A DNA stretch of 64,000 nt from Rhabdornis inornatus (taxonomy: Eukaryota; Chordata; Aves; Passeriformes; Rhabdornithidae): assembly GCA_013397075.1 (NCBI GenBank), contig VWZS01002869.1, positions 1,157,267 to 1,221,266 of the forward strand, written 5' to 3'. This document shows, in pieces, positions 25,701 to 38,777 of the stretch; positions within the stretch are counted from its first letter, which is position 1, and each line of letters begins with the position of its first letter. The notes below the pieces were generated by a model that was not told where the DNA came from, did not search any database, and saw only the letters and a list, made by a program, of their open reading frames with translations. The position numbers and the translations under genes are program-made.

Positions 25701-26764
25701 TGCTGTAGGCATGTCCCAGGGATAAGACAGAACCTGTCCCAGAAGGGGACAGGATTCCCTGTTCCTGTTGCCTATAAAGTGATCACAAGGTGATCACACA
25801 CAACGCTTCACAACACTGATGTCTAAAGTGGTCGGGGATAAATCCTAAACCTCTGCTTAAGATCCAGTGCTGCAATTTTAGCATCTCATCTATATCCAGC
25901 TTCAGGTGCCTGATGAATGAGGATAACATCTCAAAGCAGGAAGAAAGGGGAACTGTAGGACCCACAGCATCCAAGTAATTCTTACCTGTGATAGAAGGAG
26001 GATATTGTATAGCTTGAGTACTTCAAGGAGTTTGGCCTATATTGTGTTTCCCTGCCCCCTGGGCCCTCCTTCTGTTTTGGACTCTTTCAGATATGCTAGG
26101 AGAATATTGTTTGGCAGTAAAAATAGCATGGACAAGTGAAATAGGATGAATGTGAGTTTGCTGCCTTTGTTTAGGGCTGTAGATCTCTCAGCAACATCAA
26201 GGCCAAATCATGGGCATCAAATGTGTTGCACAGAGCTCAGTGATCACAGAGCAAAACGCCCACTCCAAATTCAGAAAAAAAGTAGGAAATACTTATTTAA
26301 AAAGTGCAAGAGGATTTAATATCAACTGGTCTTTGCAGATCAGAAGTTCGCTAAAAGATCTTTGTAGACCAAAGGCTACTGACAAGTGGATACTAGCTGC
26401 TGTATAAATTGTGTTTTCTGAACTATGGCTTTCCACCTTAACAGGCTGCAAGGGCAAGTCTCGGAGAGAGAAGATGGGAAGACATCAAGAGACACATTTC
26501 ACTTCTGGCAGCTAGAACTGAACATGGGGTATAAGGCTGAACTGATTCAGGTATCACAGATATTGGAAGTAATCACAGAGTGAAACAACTGCAGAGTAAC
26601 AAAGTAAGCTAAGGGTTAGAAGCAGACTGTCCATAAAAAAGGCAGTTGCTTTTTGGACAGAATGATAAAACTGCTAATTTTTAATTCTTTGTAGTAATCC
26701 AGTCTCACAATTTCCTGTGGTATTACCACTGGACATGGGGAGCTGATTGTACTCTTCCTGTTTT
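22721..26764. other. Non-coding DNA, about 4 kb
   Basis: The only low-complexity feature is a pyrimidine-rich stretch (CTT and CCT units) at about 23102-23131. Frames do not exceed about 90 codons. Confidence 0.55.
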
Positions 26765-26990
26765 CAGCCACTTATTATGCACTTGAAGACTATCTCTGTG
26801 CCTACAGCTTGTCTACTCTTCTTTAGACTAAACAGTCTCAACTCTCCCAGTCTTTCCTCATAGAACATGTTTCATAAACTTAAGGGATTCTAGTTGCCTT
26901 CATCTGTGTGCCCTTTCCAAGTCTTCTGCATCATGCTTCAAGTGTAGTACCCAAAGTCGACACACAACAGCAGCAGAGGCTTTGCTTGGG
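26765..26990 (-). mobile_element. Old, diverged CR1-like LINE fragment
   Basis: Segments such as CTTGAAGACTATCTCTGTGC, CTTCTTTAGACTAAACAG, AGTCTTTCCTCATAGAACAT and AGTGTAGTACCCAAAGTCGA match the antisense of a CR1 ORF2 C-terminal region in the right order, at clearly lower similarity than the other copies. It is probably an older subfamily. Confidence 0.75.
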
Positions 26991-29900
26991 CCAAACAGAA
27001 GCCATCTCACATCTTACAGACAAATGAATTTTAAAAAGGCTTGTTGTTATTTGTTTTTTCCTTTTGCAAAACAGTACAATCTATATACATTATCTGATTT
27101 CAACGGAGAGGATCCTAGATATTGGATTGATCCCTGCTAGTCCATTTTCACAGTCCCCACAGCTGACCAGAAGCATGAGGGAATTCTTGTTCTGCTGAGT
27201 TTCCAGTACGTTATATAGAAGGGAAAAAGTAGATGTTTTGAGGCAAAGGAGAGGATAGATTTTAAAAATTTAAGATTACCTAAGCAACTATCAGGTCAGA
27301 CATAGCACTGACCTAATTTATGATCCTGTCTCTTCTAGCAGCATGAAGGAGACAGTAAGGCTGCAGGGATTTTGAGAGAAAAGGAAAACAAAAAGAAATA
27401 AGTCCATTTCAAAAATATTGCTGTTGGTAGAATTGAGTGAAAGCAGATGTAACCCAGTGAACTTTAGACCCTGAAGAAATGTCATTTCTTTCACTTACTG
27501 GGAAAAGTGAGCAAGCCAGTGAAAAAAATCTCTGGCTTTAAATCTACTTCAAATGACTTATGCTTAATAGAAATAAATCTTGGTAGGGAGCAAACTTTTC
27601 TTCATCGTTCCTTCTTCTTCTAAAGATCTTCTCAGGAGTCTTGCAGGTCTTAAATACATTTTTGGCCTCCTGGTTCCTGTTCCTTGTTCAGCAGTGCTTT
27701 CCCTTCAGTATTAAGGTATTAAGAACTATAACCTTGTGCTGTGAGTGTGTATGAGCAAGAGGGCATAACATGGATTTCTGTTGCTAGATACAGATTTTTG
27801 ATATTATCCAAGGTTCAAAACTATAAAGAACAGGTGGTTGAAAGCACTCAGAGTCCTTAGATAAGAGTTCTCACTCATTCTGTAGCTTAAAATTCTAGAA
27901 ATTTTTGGAAATAATCTAATTTCTCCAGCTGAGCAGGTAGATTTTGCTGAAATTGAGAAGTTGGGTCCAGTCCCTCTTGCACTAAAAGTGGTGGCCAAAT
28001 TGTCAACATTAGATCAAACCTGGCACCTTGCAAGCTCATTTTCTGCTTCCCTAACCATCTGATGTGTTTTGGATGGCTGCAGTCCCTGTATTCTTTGAGG
28101 AGTTCTCTTCCTGCCCCACGACCGAGCTGTTGTACACCGACTCTGCAGGTGTTTTATCTCCTTTCAAACTGTTCCCAGGAGAAAGCCGTTCCTGTCTCCC
28201 TGACTCTCCTTTCACCTGGTTGTAAGCAAGTCTTGCACACACAGACCTTGCTGATAGGTGAAAAGCAATCTCATCAGCTGGCCCTGACCACCTGTGCGTC
28301 CTAGGCTGCCTTGAGCTTGCCCTAAGGCCTCTGCAGTAACCAGAGCAATCACCACACTGCAGCACAAGCGGTGCTTAGGGAGCCCTTAGGAATTTGCATA
28401 TTATTGCATGCATAAAAATGATAATAAATGGTGGGATGTGGAGTGGTGCAGAGTACCTCTTATCAACAGGGTCCACAAAAGCTCCGTCATTTGTTTATAA
28501 GGAACTGCAGGCCAGAGATGCCTGAATTTGTAGACAGGAAGGGTGAGGGGGGAAAACACCTCTGTTTGTTTTCTCCTTTGAACAACAACATTTCTCTTAA
28601 CCTTAACCAAAGAAGGTAGTGAAGCCACTTGGCAAACTCAAAAGGCTTGAGTGAAGTACCATGACTGGAAATGTTGGCTTTTTTCTGCTAGCACACAGAG
28701 TGTTCTGCTCTGTGCATGCTGAGGGCAGAGAGGGGAAGGAAGGACTCCCCACACCCGCCTGGCAGGATGGTGCAGCCATCCATCCCTCTCGCAGCCCTCT
28801 GCATCACTCAGGCACAAACCTGGGCAGCAGCTTGCCTGCAGGCACACCCTGCAGCCTGCTGGCTTCAGCTGCCGTCACTCCTCCTGCCTCCTCCCTGGTC
28901 TGCCAAGCACAGCCCCTCAAGAGGGGCCACCACCACCAGCCAGGGCAGGGGAGCTTTCCTGCTCTGAAGGATTAGCTGAGCCATGGGTTGGGGGTGTCTG
29001 CATCCCCAGTGGAGCTCAGGCCGAAGTCTGGCTATGGCAGTGCAGGATGTCCTGGCCGTGGAGGGAATTGGAGCCTTGAGGAACAAGAGGCACCGACACT
29101 TGAAAATGCTGTGTTTCTGTGAAGAACTGAGTTTCTAGGGACAATATTGGAGGTTTTGTAACAGCCACTGAGTAAAACAAAGTTATTTGTGGCATGAGGA
29201 TGTTGAAAGGTGGTGTAAATTAAAGTTGTCTATTGCATTAATTTGGCTGGAATATAGCTTATCATCTGCTTTGTTAGGTGGAACATTACCATTAAAAATA
29301 TGATATGGAAAAGCCAGATGCCATTAATGATTAGTTAGTTAGTTAATTAAATTACCTTTTCCCCACTCTGAAGGGTAACTATTTCTGTTATTACCAAAGA
29401 AGGCTGACTCAGGGCCCAGTATGTGGTGTGATGTTTGCTGGGATGGGATGCCAGCTGGGGACAGCAGCTTGGGTATGTGGTGAGCTTGCAATGGAGAAGT
29501 TGTTTATATATCCCAAGAGTCCTGTTCTCCTGGTGGCCCAATAAACAGGGACAGGGAGTCACTTTCACTGTTTCTTACTGGCTGGGGTTTGGCTTCTGCT
29601 TTTGCTGCTTACAGGATGAAATATCAATAGAAAGTCTTTTACGTGACCTTCTGTGTTATTGTTTAGAAATTCATTTGTGAAGAAGGAAAAGGCAGTCTCA
29701 AAAAAACATAAGATTTTGGCAGATTTCCATCTACAGAGGAAACTTAGAACTTCAGAACTCTCGTTTCCTTTGGAAATATGATTCAGTGTGCACTGCCCTG
29801 AATATGAGCCCTGGACACATCTTTATTTCTAACTGGTATCTGCAGAAGTGTAGCCTCACATTTTAGCCAGATACAAAAGTAATAGCAAGTATAAAAGTTG

Positions 29901-32900
29901 TTAGTGCAGACCTGGTAGACAACCAGCATATACTATTCTGAGAGCACATGAATCTTCAAGTATTTACTTTTGTGTCTCATTTTGACTGTCCGGTTATGCA
30001 ATTGTACTCTTTCAAACACCAGTAGAGTCTGTATGATTCAATTTGGGGGGGAGGGGCTAGAAGTAAAAATGTGGAGTCTAAACTAAAATAATCTTATAAA
30101 ATAATATTAATGACATATCCTGTTCATGGTGTACAGTTTTAAAATCTATGACATGGAAACCTTGGTTATGGAAAACTATTCAATAGTGCAACATATATTA
30201 GCTCAGGATGTGCAGTTTAAAAATTCTGCCTTTACACAAGTTAATCCTCAGCAGGTGTTTTACTAGAGCTTGGTTAATTGCCTCCAGATTTTCTTTAGAA
30301 AAGTTAACAGTAAAAAAGAAACATAATTTTTAAATGATTGTGTCAGTAGACTTGGGCAGGGTCTTCAGAAGTGTTCGGTACCTCTGCTTTTTTAACTGTT
30401 TCAGGTAATGTTTTAGAAATGTAAGTGGCAAATGTCTGGGCGACCAGCACAAGCTATTTAAGAGAAGATATGAATGAAATGTTCTTAGGGGATTTTGCAC
30501 GTACCTGAATTTCAGCATGTGCTTCGCTGAATTGAAAATATAAATGTTTTCCATTCAGCAACTGAGAAGTGCTCTGGCACTTCAGAATGTCCTACATTAA
30601 GGCGCAGAAACCTGAGGTGATATGCTCTCTCCTCTTTTAGGAAATGCACCCCTGAAGAGGAAAGTCATACAGGAGACCCAGGCTTCAACGTCATCTGTAG
30701 AGAGAAGATTGGGTGGGTAATGGGAATCTACTGGGCACAGCCAGAGGTCCCTCACAATACTGGCATCAGGACTGAGTCAAGTACTCTGAATAAGTGAGGT
30801 TCTGAAGCTCCGAGCTGCCCCTGGCAGCACCTCTGCTTCAAGCATTTGATTTAATTTGAGTCAATGAAAATCCGAAGGGAATACTTTGACCAGCCTCTAA
30901 ACCAGCAGAGAGTGCCATGGCACCCACTCCAGGCAAGGCTTATAAGGACAACCAGACACTCTAGGACTTGATGCATGTGGGATATTGAGAGGAATCCCAT
31001 GTGCATATCTCTAATAAAATGGCTGTGCTCATCTGGCATTTTGCTTTACATTGCAAAACTATGTGTAAGTACTACGAGAGATAGGGTAACACCTATATTA
31101 GGGGATTTAATATCCCTACTGGCTGTGGAGTAATTTGTTTTCTCTTCCAATGCACATGTTACTCTTACTTGCCTAGCCAACCCCATGTAATAACTGCAGG
31201 AGAGATTTTTATGTGCGTATATTTCCCCCCTACATTTCCCCATACTCATTCTCAAGGTATTTGCTTAGCTTCTCTCCTCTACCTTGCACTGCTCTATGAT
31301 GGAAAAATAAATATTAAAGAGCCTAAATCACAGCAGTGTGAATTTAAAAATCATCAGCTTTAATGATTTACAAATTCAGCACTTCAGTCTCCTTCTCTTA
31401 CCCTCTGCCTATCACAGCTGGTTTTGCCAGGTCCCCTTTCCCCTCCTGCTGCAGGGACTTGTGAAAATGAAGTGGATTGTACCCCTGAACTTTGAATGAA
31501 GCTCTGGTTGTAGCATGATTGCCAAAAAGATAAGAAGAGGTACATTGGCCTATGGCTTCTCAATATATGCCAGAGGGACACTCCCCCCACCCACCTCAGT
31601 GCTCACAAGGCAGACCAAGACACAAAACCTGTTTGAACAGAGATATTTTAAGACATTGGCTGCATACCAATTACTGCTGAGTCCAATTCATTTTGCAGTA
31701 CACTCTCTGCTGCTATGTAGCAGTAATCAAAGACAGCTAAAAGCAAAGGGGAGATAACAATCTATTCTGATGTGAGTATTAGAAGATGAAAGAGCTTTGC
31801 TATTAATGCCCCCATAACAAGCTCTGCATTCCTCTCCTTGCACCAGCTGTACCACACTAACAAATAGCAGCACTTTCTACCTTTCAGGTTTCCTCAGGTG
31901 ATTCTCTTCAAATGAATACCACCCTGGGTGGCAAAAGTCTGTGAAAATGAATGAAGAAAAGCAAAAGCAACATTACTCTTGTCTAGATACCAGATCTAGA
32001 CAAAAGTGAAAAAAATCTCAGCACTGTAACCTTTGTCCTTGTCCAGTAAGAAGACAGAAGGCTCAGACCACAAAAAAAGGATTGCAGAGATGCTGTCAAA
32101 TCGCCAGTGTAAATGAGCTAAAAAGGAGGACTGGTGTGCAAGATCTTGTGTTTTCCTGTAACTGAAGATTTTAAAGCAGAATCTGTACTTTGTAACCTGC
32201 CACCACCTTCTCCAAAACTGGCAGCAGTCTCTGAAATCTCTACCCTCAGTGTTTTCCACCTGGCCCCATGCAGTCTAGTCCTGCAGTTCTTGGACTCCCT
32301 TTCAATATCTTTCTGGCTACAGATTCCCCAGTAGGCACATCTCTTTCCAGTCTGCCCGCAGCTCTGGACTACTCTGGTGCAAGTAATTGGTCAGAGCCAG
32401 ACAGCCTGCATAGTAAACAGCACTAAATAGTGATTCATTGTGGTTTAGATTCATGGATTTTCAGAGCACATAGATTAAAATCTTGGAATCAAAGAGCTCA
32501 AACAGAAGACAATATTCAGCAGCAGGAATCCTCGAAAACCACTTCAAAATCTTTGAGCTCTGAGATCCACAAATCCAGGTTTCACAGGGTTGTTCTGCCT
32601 CTGGGGGGGTTCCCTCTGGAACTTACCATAACATTGAATACCCTGGATTTTGCTCTGTATCTACTGCAAAACTGCTGCTGGAGCTCCCTGTGGGAAAAAT
32701 GTTTCGGATACAGGGGAGTTAGCCACATCTTTCAGTTCATATCTGTTCTGCCAGAAGCTACTTTGTGAATGGCTCTACTGCATATGAATCAATTCCTCTT
32801 TTAACTTGAAACCAGCCTAATAATAAGGCTTGGTATGTCTCTGACTATCTGCTACTTAGGCTGAACTCTTTAATTTAGTTTATTCATTAATTTTGGTGTG

Positions 32901-33581
32901 GGGGCAATGATGTGCAATATAAGAGATTCCAGAATTATTTGCTGTATATAGTCATGATGTTTCGTGACTTCTAGTGCATTACCAGACTCCTCTAGGAACC
33001 AAATGTGTTTCAGGCTGTATTGTTTGAGTGGAGAGCAAACTCGGTCATCTAACGTCAGAAGAGAGGCCATGAGCTTGGAAATAACCTTGCTACAATGGGG
33101 GTGCAAAGTGAGAGTGGAGAACCTTTCATTATCAAGATCTGACGTCCTATTCCTATGCATATACAAAAGACCCCATGCTGAAATTAGCATTTCAGTCAGT
33201 CCAAATGGTGACCCTTCTGCCTGCTGAAAAATGGAGAGTACTTTAAGAAATTAAGCCATGGGAATTAAGCCATTAACAAAAATCTGAGAGGAATTCTGCC
33301 TATGTTTCATGGTCACCTTTCCCAAATTTGAGCTGTTGATCCTAGTGTATATTTCCTTTCTTATTGACACAACTTAGCCAGTGCTGTTTCGACTTGGGTT
33401 TTCTAAGTCACCAAATGGATGCTGTAGTCATTGAACAGAAAAGCTCAACAGAAGGGTGGCTCAGCCTAAGGAACATGGATCAGTCATACCTCCCTTCAGT
33501 GTGCACTTTTCCTAGAAGGATTTGCTTGCTACAGGAAAGTTTTGTGGTACAGTTATCCTCTGACGTTTATATTGGATCCTG
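26991..33581. other. Non-coding DNA, about 6.6 kb, with a GC-richer patch
   Basis: A patch at about 28680-29080 is richer in G and C and holds frames of 69-104 codons on both strands, none recognised. A G-rich run lies at 30044-30056 and a short TTAG repeat at 29331-29344. On the minus strand this should be CLDN10 intron if exon 2 lies further down. Confidence 0.55.
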
Positions 33582-34156
33582 TGTTCTGGTTTTGGCTGAG
33601 GTAGTTACTTTTTTTTCCTAGTAGCTAGTACTGTGCTGTGTTCTGTATTCAGAATGAAAATAATGTTGAATACCCCCTGATGTTTTAGTAGTGGCTAAGT
33701 AGTGTTTATCCTAAGTCAAGGATTTTTCTGTTTCCCATGCTTTGCCAGTGAGGAAGTGCACGAGAAGCTGTGAGAAAACAGAGCTGATCCAAAATAGCCA
33801 AAGGGACATTACATACCACAGACTATCATGGCCAGCATATAAACTGAGGAGGGAGCATTGCCTGTGAGGGACTGATTGCTGCTCAGAGATGAGCTGGGCA
33901 TCGGTCAGTGGGTGGTGAGCACTAATACTCTGCATCACTTCTTTGCCATGGGTTTTATTCCTCTTTCTCTTTTTTCCTATTGTTATTATTGTTGTTGTTG
34001 TTGTTATTGTTATATTTTGTTTTACTTCTATTATTAAATTGTTCTTACCTCAGCCTGCGGGTGTTACCTTTTCCCGATTCTCCTCCCCATCCCACCGAGG
34101 GTGTTTGGGGAGTGAGTGACCAGCTGCGTGCTTACCGGCTGGGGTTAAACCACGAC
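33582..34156 (+). mobile_element. Solo-type endogenous retrovirus LTR (avian ERV, plus orientation)
   Basis: The element opens with TGTTCTGGTTTTGGCTG and ends with GGGGTTAAACCACGAC. Both are hallmarks of an abundant avian ERV LTR family; I assign it from memory of the family layout and leave the ERV class open. Inside, in the expected order, are a region around CATATAAAC at 33836-33844 that can serve as a TATA box, a GTT/ATT microsatellite at about 33978-34015, an ATTAAA polyadenylation signal at 34033-34038, and the conserved CGATTCTCCTCCCCATCCCA block at about 34075-34094. Length (575 bp) fits a complete LTR. No retroviral gag, pol or env frame and no obvious primer-binding site follow it, so it is read as a solo LTR. 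I could not see a clean target-site duplication; the 3' terminal CA appears mutated or missing. It points opposite to CLDN10. Confidence 0.82.
33978..34015 (+). repeat. (GTT)n/(ATT)n microsatellite inside the LTR
   Basis: A run of GTT and ATT triplets sits between the TATA-like region and the polyadenylation signal of the LTR, probably a length-variable internal expansion. Confidence 0.8.
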
Positions 34157-34600
34157 CCCCGTGACTCTGTCCCTTTGACTACGGGGAGGATGCTCCGGCA
34201 GAGTCCCCTGTGGCTGACCATCAACCAGAAAAAAACTGTCCCGACGGATTTCTCCCTTCCTGATGATAGTTGAAGCCAATCACCCCGGGCTGACGGCCCG
34301 GCCCCTTCCCTGGCGACCCCCCAAAAGCGCACACAGCTGCTGCTTGCCCGGGCTCTGGGCACAGTTAAACCTCTCCTGTCCTGCAGATGCTCCGCCGGGG
34401 GAAGCCGGACGAGGCACGCCGCTTTCCAGGGCGCTGGGCAGACGGTTGTGCCTGGGCTCGGCCGGGGCCGCTCCTGCAGCACCATGGAGAGAGGAGCGCT
34501 CCCGGCTCCCCCGGCCCGGCGGGGCGGCAGCGGGCACGGCACGGGCATCTGCCAAACTGCACGGAGCAGGAGCGCAGGCTCTGTCCCCAACACTCACACA
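34056..34600. promoter_or_regulatory. CpG-island-like block abutting the LTR
   Basis: By hand count about 28 CpG dinucleotides lie in roughly 300 bases between 34280 and 34580, against almost none per line in the surrounding AT-rich DNA. The block begins in the CpG-containing 3' end of the LTR and continues into unique-looking sequence. Several frames are open through it on both strands (up to 153 codons on minus, 34132-34593; 138 on plus, 34263-34679), but this is the usual effect of low stop density in GC-rich DNA and no product is recognised. A pyrimidine tract ending CTGCAG at 34381-34386, directly before an ATG, resembles a plus-strand splice acceptor. It may be an alternative promoter inside the CLDN10 gene, a promoter of an antisense or unannotated transcript, or GC-rich repeat sequence. 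Confidence 0.55.
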
Positions 34601-36342
34601 GCCTGACAAACCCACTCACATGGGTGTAAAGCCGTGGTGTTGGCTTCTGGGGGATTTAGCACAAAGTGCACTCCGCTAAGGCTGAGAAGTCTGCCGTGTG
34701 TATATCTGGCTGGCTTGTCGACTCGCACCAAACAAATGCATAGTGTGCTTTCCCTGGCAGTAAGTTTCTGTCAAGTAAGGCCACTCTCATCCTCTCAGTC
34801 CTTTCCTGCTCTAGAGGTTGAATTCTCAGGGAAAGTTGCTAGTGTCACCCTGAAACCCATCTAGAATTGCTCTCTGCACACTGATGAACCCAAATGGTGT
34901 TTGACCATGCAAGGCTGCTGCAACGTACAGGTGCTGCAATAGCTGCAATTTGTCTTGTATCAGCTTCCTTCTGCTGCTTATCTGCATGGCAGTGACTCTC
35001 ATGAATGAATATCATGAAAAGGCAGCTCTGAATCCCTTTGCTGCTGTGATCCAGAACAGCTGGGCATTGCCTGCCCCATATTGGTTACCATCAGGATAGC
35101 GCTATTTGCCCCATCAGGCTCTGCCAAAACAGTCACTGACAGGATGCCAGAAGGAGATCTGAGGCTCAAAAAAGCAAAGGTTCAAGGAAGCAGATTTCTT
35201 CTAGTTTCTTGTACACCTCCCTGAACTCATGGTGTGGAAAACCAGAACATACAGGAGCCATGAAGCAGTGCCATAGGCAAGGCATGCAAAATGCCAAACT
35301 AATTGTCTGAAGAAGCCTAGTAGCTGTCCTGACAGACTAAGGAAGTGTCATAGAAAACCAATGTAGACAATTCTGTATTTTATGTGAATGAAACAGCTCT
35401 CTGCAACACCACCAAAGTTAAAATACCTGAACAAAGTGTCCAAGCCATGCTTGATAGCTATAAGATAGTTTTTGTCAAATCTGGGTAATTCTGTCATTGT
35501 AAGAATTCAGAATTATATACATGAGAATAATGACAGAAGAGGTTAACCACTGCCTGTGGAGCACTGGGGAGTTAGCAGGAGGCAGGCTGGGTGGAAACTC
35601 TTCCATAAAAAGTCAGTATCTTTCTGGACTTCACAGCCCCAGAGCTTCAGTTCTCAGGCTTGTGCTTTGAAGGCTCTTTATGTATCTTTCTTGCTGATAA
35701 GGACTGAGTGATTAATCAAAGGTTACTCTTCTTGAAAAAATGTTGTCTCACCGATAGTTTTAATCTCTGGTGTTTATTGACTAAGTGAGTTCATGCTTGT
35801 GAGTAATGGTCTCTTGGTTTTAGTCATACCATTTCCATGGGTGTATCTGATGGTGTGATAATCATAACCAAGTTAACTGAAGAGACAATGTTCCCAGATA
35901 ATATTTAGCTTGAAGCTTGTTGTATTTGTGTCAGATCTGATTAATGACTTAGTTGCATACTTCTCCCAAAGCAGTTGATTTAATAAAAGATATCGCTTCT
36001 TCCCACAAACATTGCCTTGAATGACTGTAGCTACAATGCTATTACTATTCAGGATCTCCCTCTAAGATCTTTCACCTGAATGTTTCAGTCACTGCAGCCT
36101 TGGCTGGACATGTGAATGCACATGTACATTTGGCAACAGCTCAGTTAGCTTTGGATACTGTTAGCAGCCTAGTCCTGCTAACCCAGACTTCCAGAAACAT
36201 GGACCTCTCAACATCTGTACATGGGTTGGGCTGCAGAAGCTGAGCTCTCATTGCCTTGCCTATGCTCCTATCAACACAACTAGTCTTCGAGCTGAAAGTC
36301 AATTCAGAGAAAGATTTCTGGAATCTGGTTTGTTTGTGTGGT
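34601..36342. other. Non-coding DNA between the CpG block and the GTTT microsatellite
   Basis: Base composition falls back to AT-rich after 34640. No frame above 76 codons lies wholly inside and no repeat is recognised. Confidence 0.55.
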
Positions 36343-36415
36343 GGTTTTGGGTTTTTTTGTTTGTTTGTTTTGTTTGTTTTGTTTTGTTTTGTTTTGTTTG
36401 TTTGTTTGTTTGTTT
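36343..36415 (+). repeat. (GTTT)n / (GTTTT)n microsatellite
   Basis: An interrupted run of GTTT, GTTTT and longer T units covers about 73 bases. It ends sharply at TTTGCTGTG. The plus frame 36256-36504 reading FVLFVLFCFVLF across it is not a gene. Confidence 0.95.
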
Positions 36416-36416
36416 G

Positions 36417-38771
36417 CTGTGAAAAACTTCATAGGCCCCATTTAGAAGCCTTCCCTGCAAGATCTTCGCAAAAAAATGTAATTAAACATTTAATGATCAA
36501 ATGAATCTGCTTTGGAGTAGAAGTGACTTACTGCACTAACATAATACTGTTGCTGTTACTGCTAATACTTTCTGTAGGGTAACCTGAAAGTGGAAAGATA
36601 GGAATGGAATGAGGAACTTGTGTAAGCTGTCTTTGGCTATAGGAAAAATTACAAATAGATTCCATAAAAAGATGAACGTGCAAAAAAAAAAGTTATATTG
36701 CCAGCCCTCCCTGCCCTCAATATGTAAGTTATAATGATATATTGAAGATCTGAGGACAGAGAGTTCATCACTTCTTAAATCTAAGCATTTTATTGTTTTA
36801 CAATCCATGACAGAGTGAGAGTGCAAAGCCCTTTCCCTGTTGAACTCTTGTTTTCCTTGGATTATCAGGAGTTTATGTTTAGCAGGTTTTCAAAACTGAA
36901 TACCTCACTCTTTCCAAGTAGTGTTTGTGCTACATGTAACATTACCCTTTGCCGGTGCATGCACTGGCAAGTTAAAATTAGACTTCCTAAATGTCATTAC
37001 AGCAGCTTGTTACTCACTTACTTGAACAAGACTGCTACTTTAATTTATGAATTTCTTGTCTATGTTCCTCTAAAAAACAAACATGCAGAATCTCACTCAG
37101 ATGCTTAAGTATATATTTAAACGATGCATGCATAACATGCATTTTCTGTTTATACAAATTCCAATCAACCAGAGATGAAAAGAATAGTAACAATACAAAG
37201 TGGCAAATAGATTACATTTGATTATTCTGAAAGTAGATTTTATTCTACTAACAATTGCAACAATGGTACATTCTAGTTACTTTACATTGCTTTAAACAAT
37301 GCCTGAGAAGAAGAGCTGGCTTTCTTTCTTCAAATCTTGGCAGAAATAATGCATAAATGGTTATTTGAAAAAAAAAATAGTCACTTTTCAAAACTATCTG
37401 TGAGTTTCTGTGCCTTTTAAGTAATTTTTGATGAACGGCATTCTTTAAAAGAAATAAAACTCTTCTTATCCATTCACATCTCTCATGGGTGATTTGTGAT
37501 GATTTGAAACAGGGCATCATGAAATATGTAGAGAAATGATGCCAAGTTTTATCTCAAAATCACCTGTATGTATAAGAGTTGATCCATATGTCACAGCATA
37601 TAGTCTGATGTGTCAGGGCCATGAAACGCAAAAAAAAGCTAAGGATGTGAAACATCCCCAAGCTTCCATATTTTCCATATATGTTTGAGTCTATGACCCT
37701 GTCTGTGTAATAATACACTGTATAGTAACACCATGCAATGTTACATTTTATATTTCATTCAGCCACTGGCTGTTAATACCTTAACAGAATTGTGCTTCTT
37801 TCTGGTCTCATAAAAGCTTTGGGAAACTGGTTCTGTCTAGCCCGGGTTTACTTTCTGGCTCCCTAAAATACTGGTGTCTTAATGGATTTTTCCTATTCTA
37901 GTCTGACTCCATCTTGCTTGTGTGCTGTCTACCCCAGAGAGAGCAGTCCTTCTGCCAAGGCCCTCATTAGTGCTTACACATAGTTTCACTAAAAACGCTA
38001 TTTTGCCTACTATCACAAGGCTTAACAGCAAATAAAACCAAACCTCTTCATTTACTGCCTTACACATAAGGAGAAACACAAAACATTGCACAGTACAATT
38101 ATAGTTATCTCCTGCCTCTGAGAAAAGCTGTTTCTGACATCAATCAAGAAGTCTCCCTTTGTTTTTACACTCTGATAGATGGCTTACAAATTCAATACTT
38201 TCCATTAAAATGGACATTCTGAAACAGCATACCTTTTATCTCTAAAGTAAAAATATTAGCCTGTTATACAAGCAAGTATATACACTAACAATTCCTAGTA
38301 TATGAGTATTTGCACAGGATGCACATACTCATGGATGTGGTTATTTGCTCTCTGATTTTTTCAGATACTAAAGAGAGCACCAATAGCTTTCACGTACCTT
38401 GCTATCTTTCCCCCTCTCATCCTGCAAGCACGATGCTCATTTTGGCATGGAAATAAGAACTGCAAGATAGTTTAGGCCATTTTTCCACTAACATGGAAAC
38501 ACATGGTTTGATACAGACAGTGTATTGCTGGCACTATGTCCAGTGTACTTATCACATATTACCAACCACAGAGTAGAGCTTACTGTCTTTCTTGGAAGAT
38601 ATATCATTCCTACAAAGGTTTTTCTGATATTCTGCCTACAATATTGTTTATTTATATTCATCACAATGCTTTAAACATAATCTCTTGCACAAGCCAAAAT
38701 AATCATCTACTCCTCAGGCTCACATCTTGCAATACACATGGCTTTCCATAAGTTCCAGTTAAATTATGCTT
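36417..38771 (-). other. CLDN10: Presumed intron just downstream of CLDN10 exon 1a
   Basis: Lies directly 3' of the exon 1a donor on the minus strand. AT-rich, with frames of up to 97 codons on either strand and no claudin exon 2 sequence (the expected YIQACRGLM start was not seen). Confidence 0.55.
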
Positions 38772-38777
38772 CCTTAC
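38772..38777 (-). other. CLDN10: Splice donor of CLDN10 exon 1a
   Basis: On the minus strand the codons for FKVE are followed by one G and then GTAAGG, a strong consensus 5' splice site. It fixes the exon 1a boundary and the phase (one base carried over, completing a glycine codon in known claudin-10a). The frame beyond it closes after only GKEA, which supports splicing here. Confidence 0.9.

Noticed and set aside
28661..29086. GC-richer patch with several overlapping frames, possible exon
   Set aside because: Frames on both strands compete, CpG density is low and no protein is recognised.
34132..34593. 153-codon minus frame across the CpG block
   Set aside because: GC-rich DNA has few stops; composition is Ala/Pro/Arg/Gly-rich and the frame runs into the LTR end.
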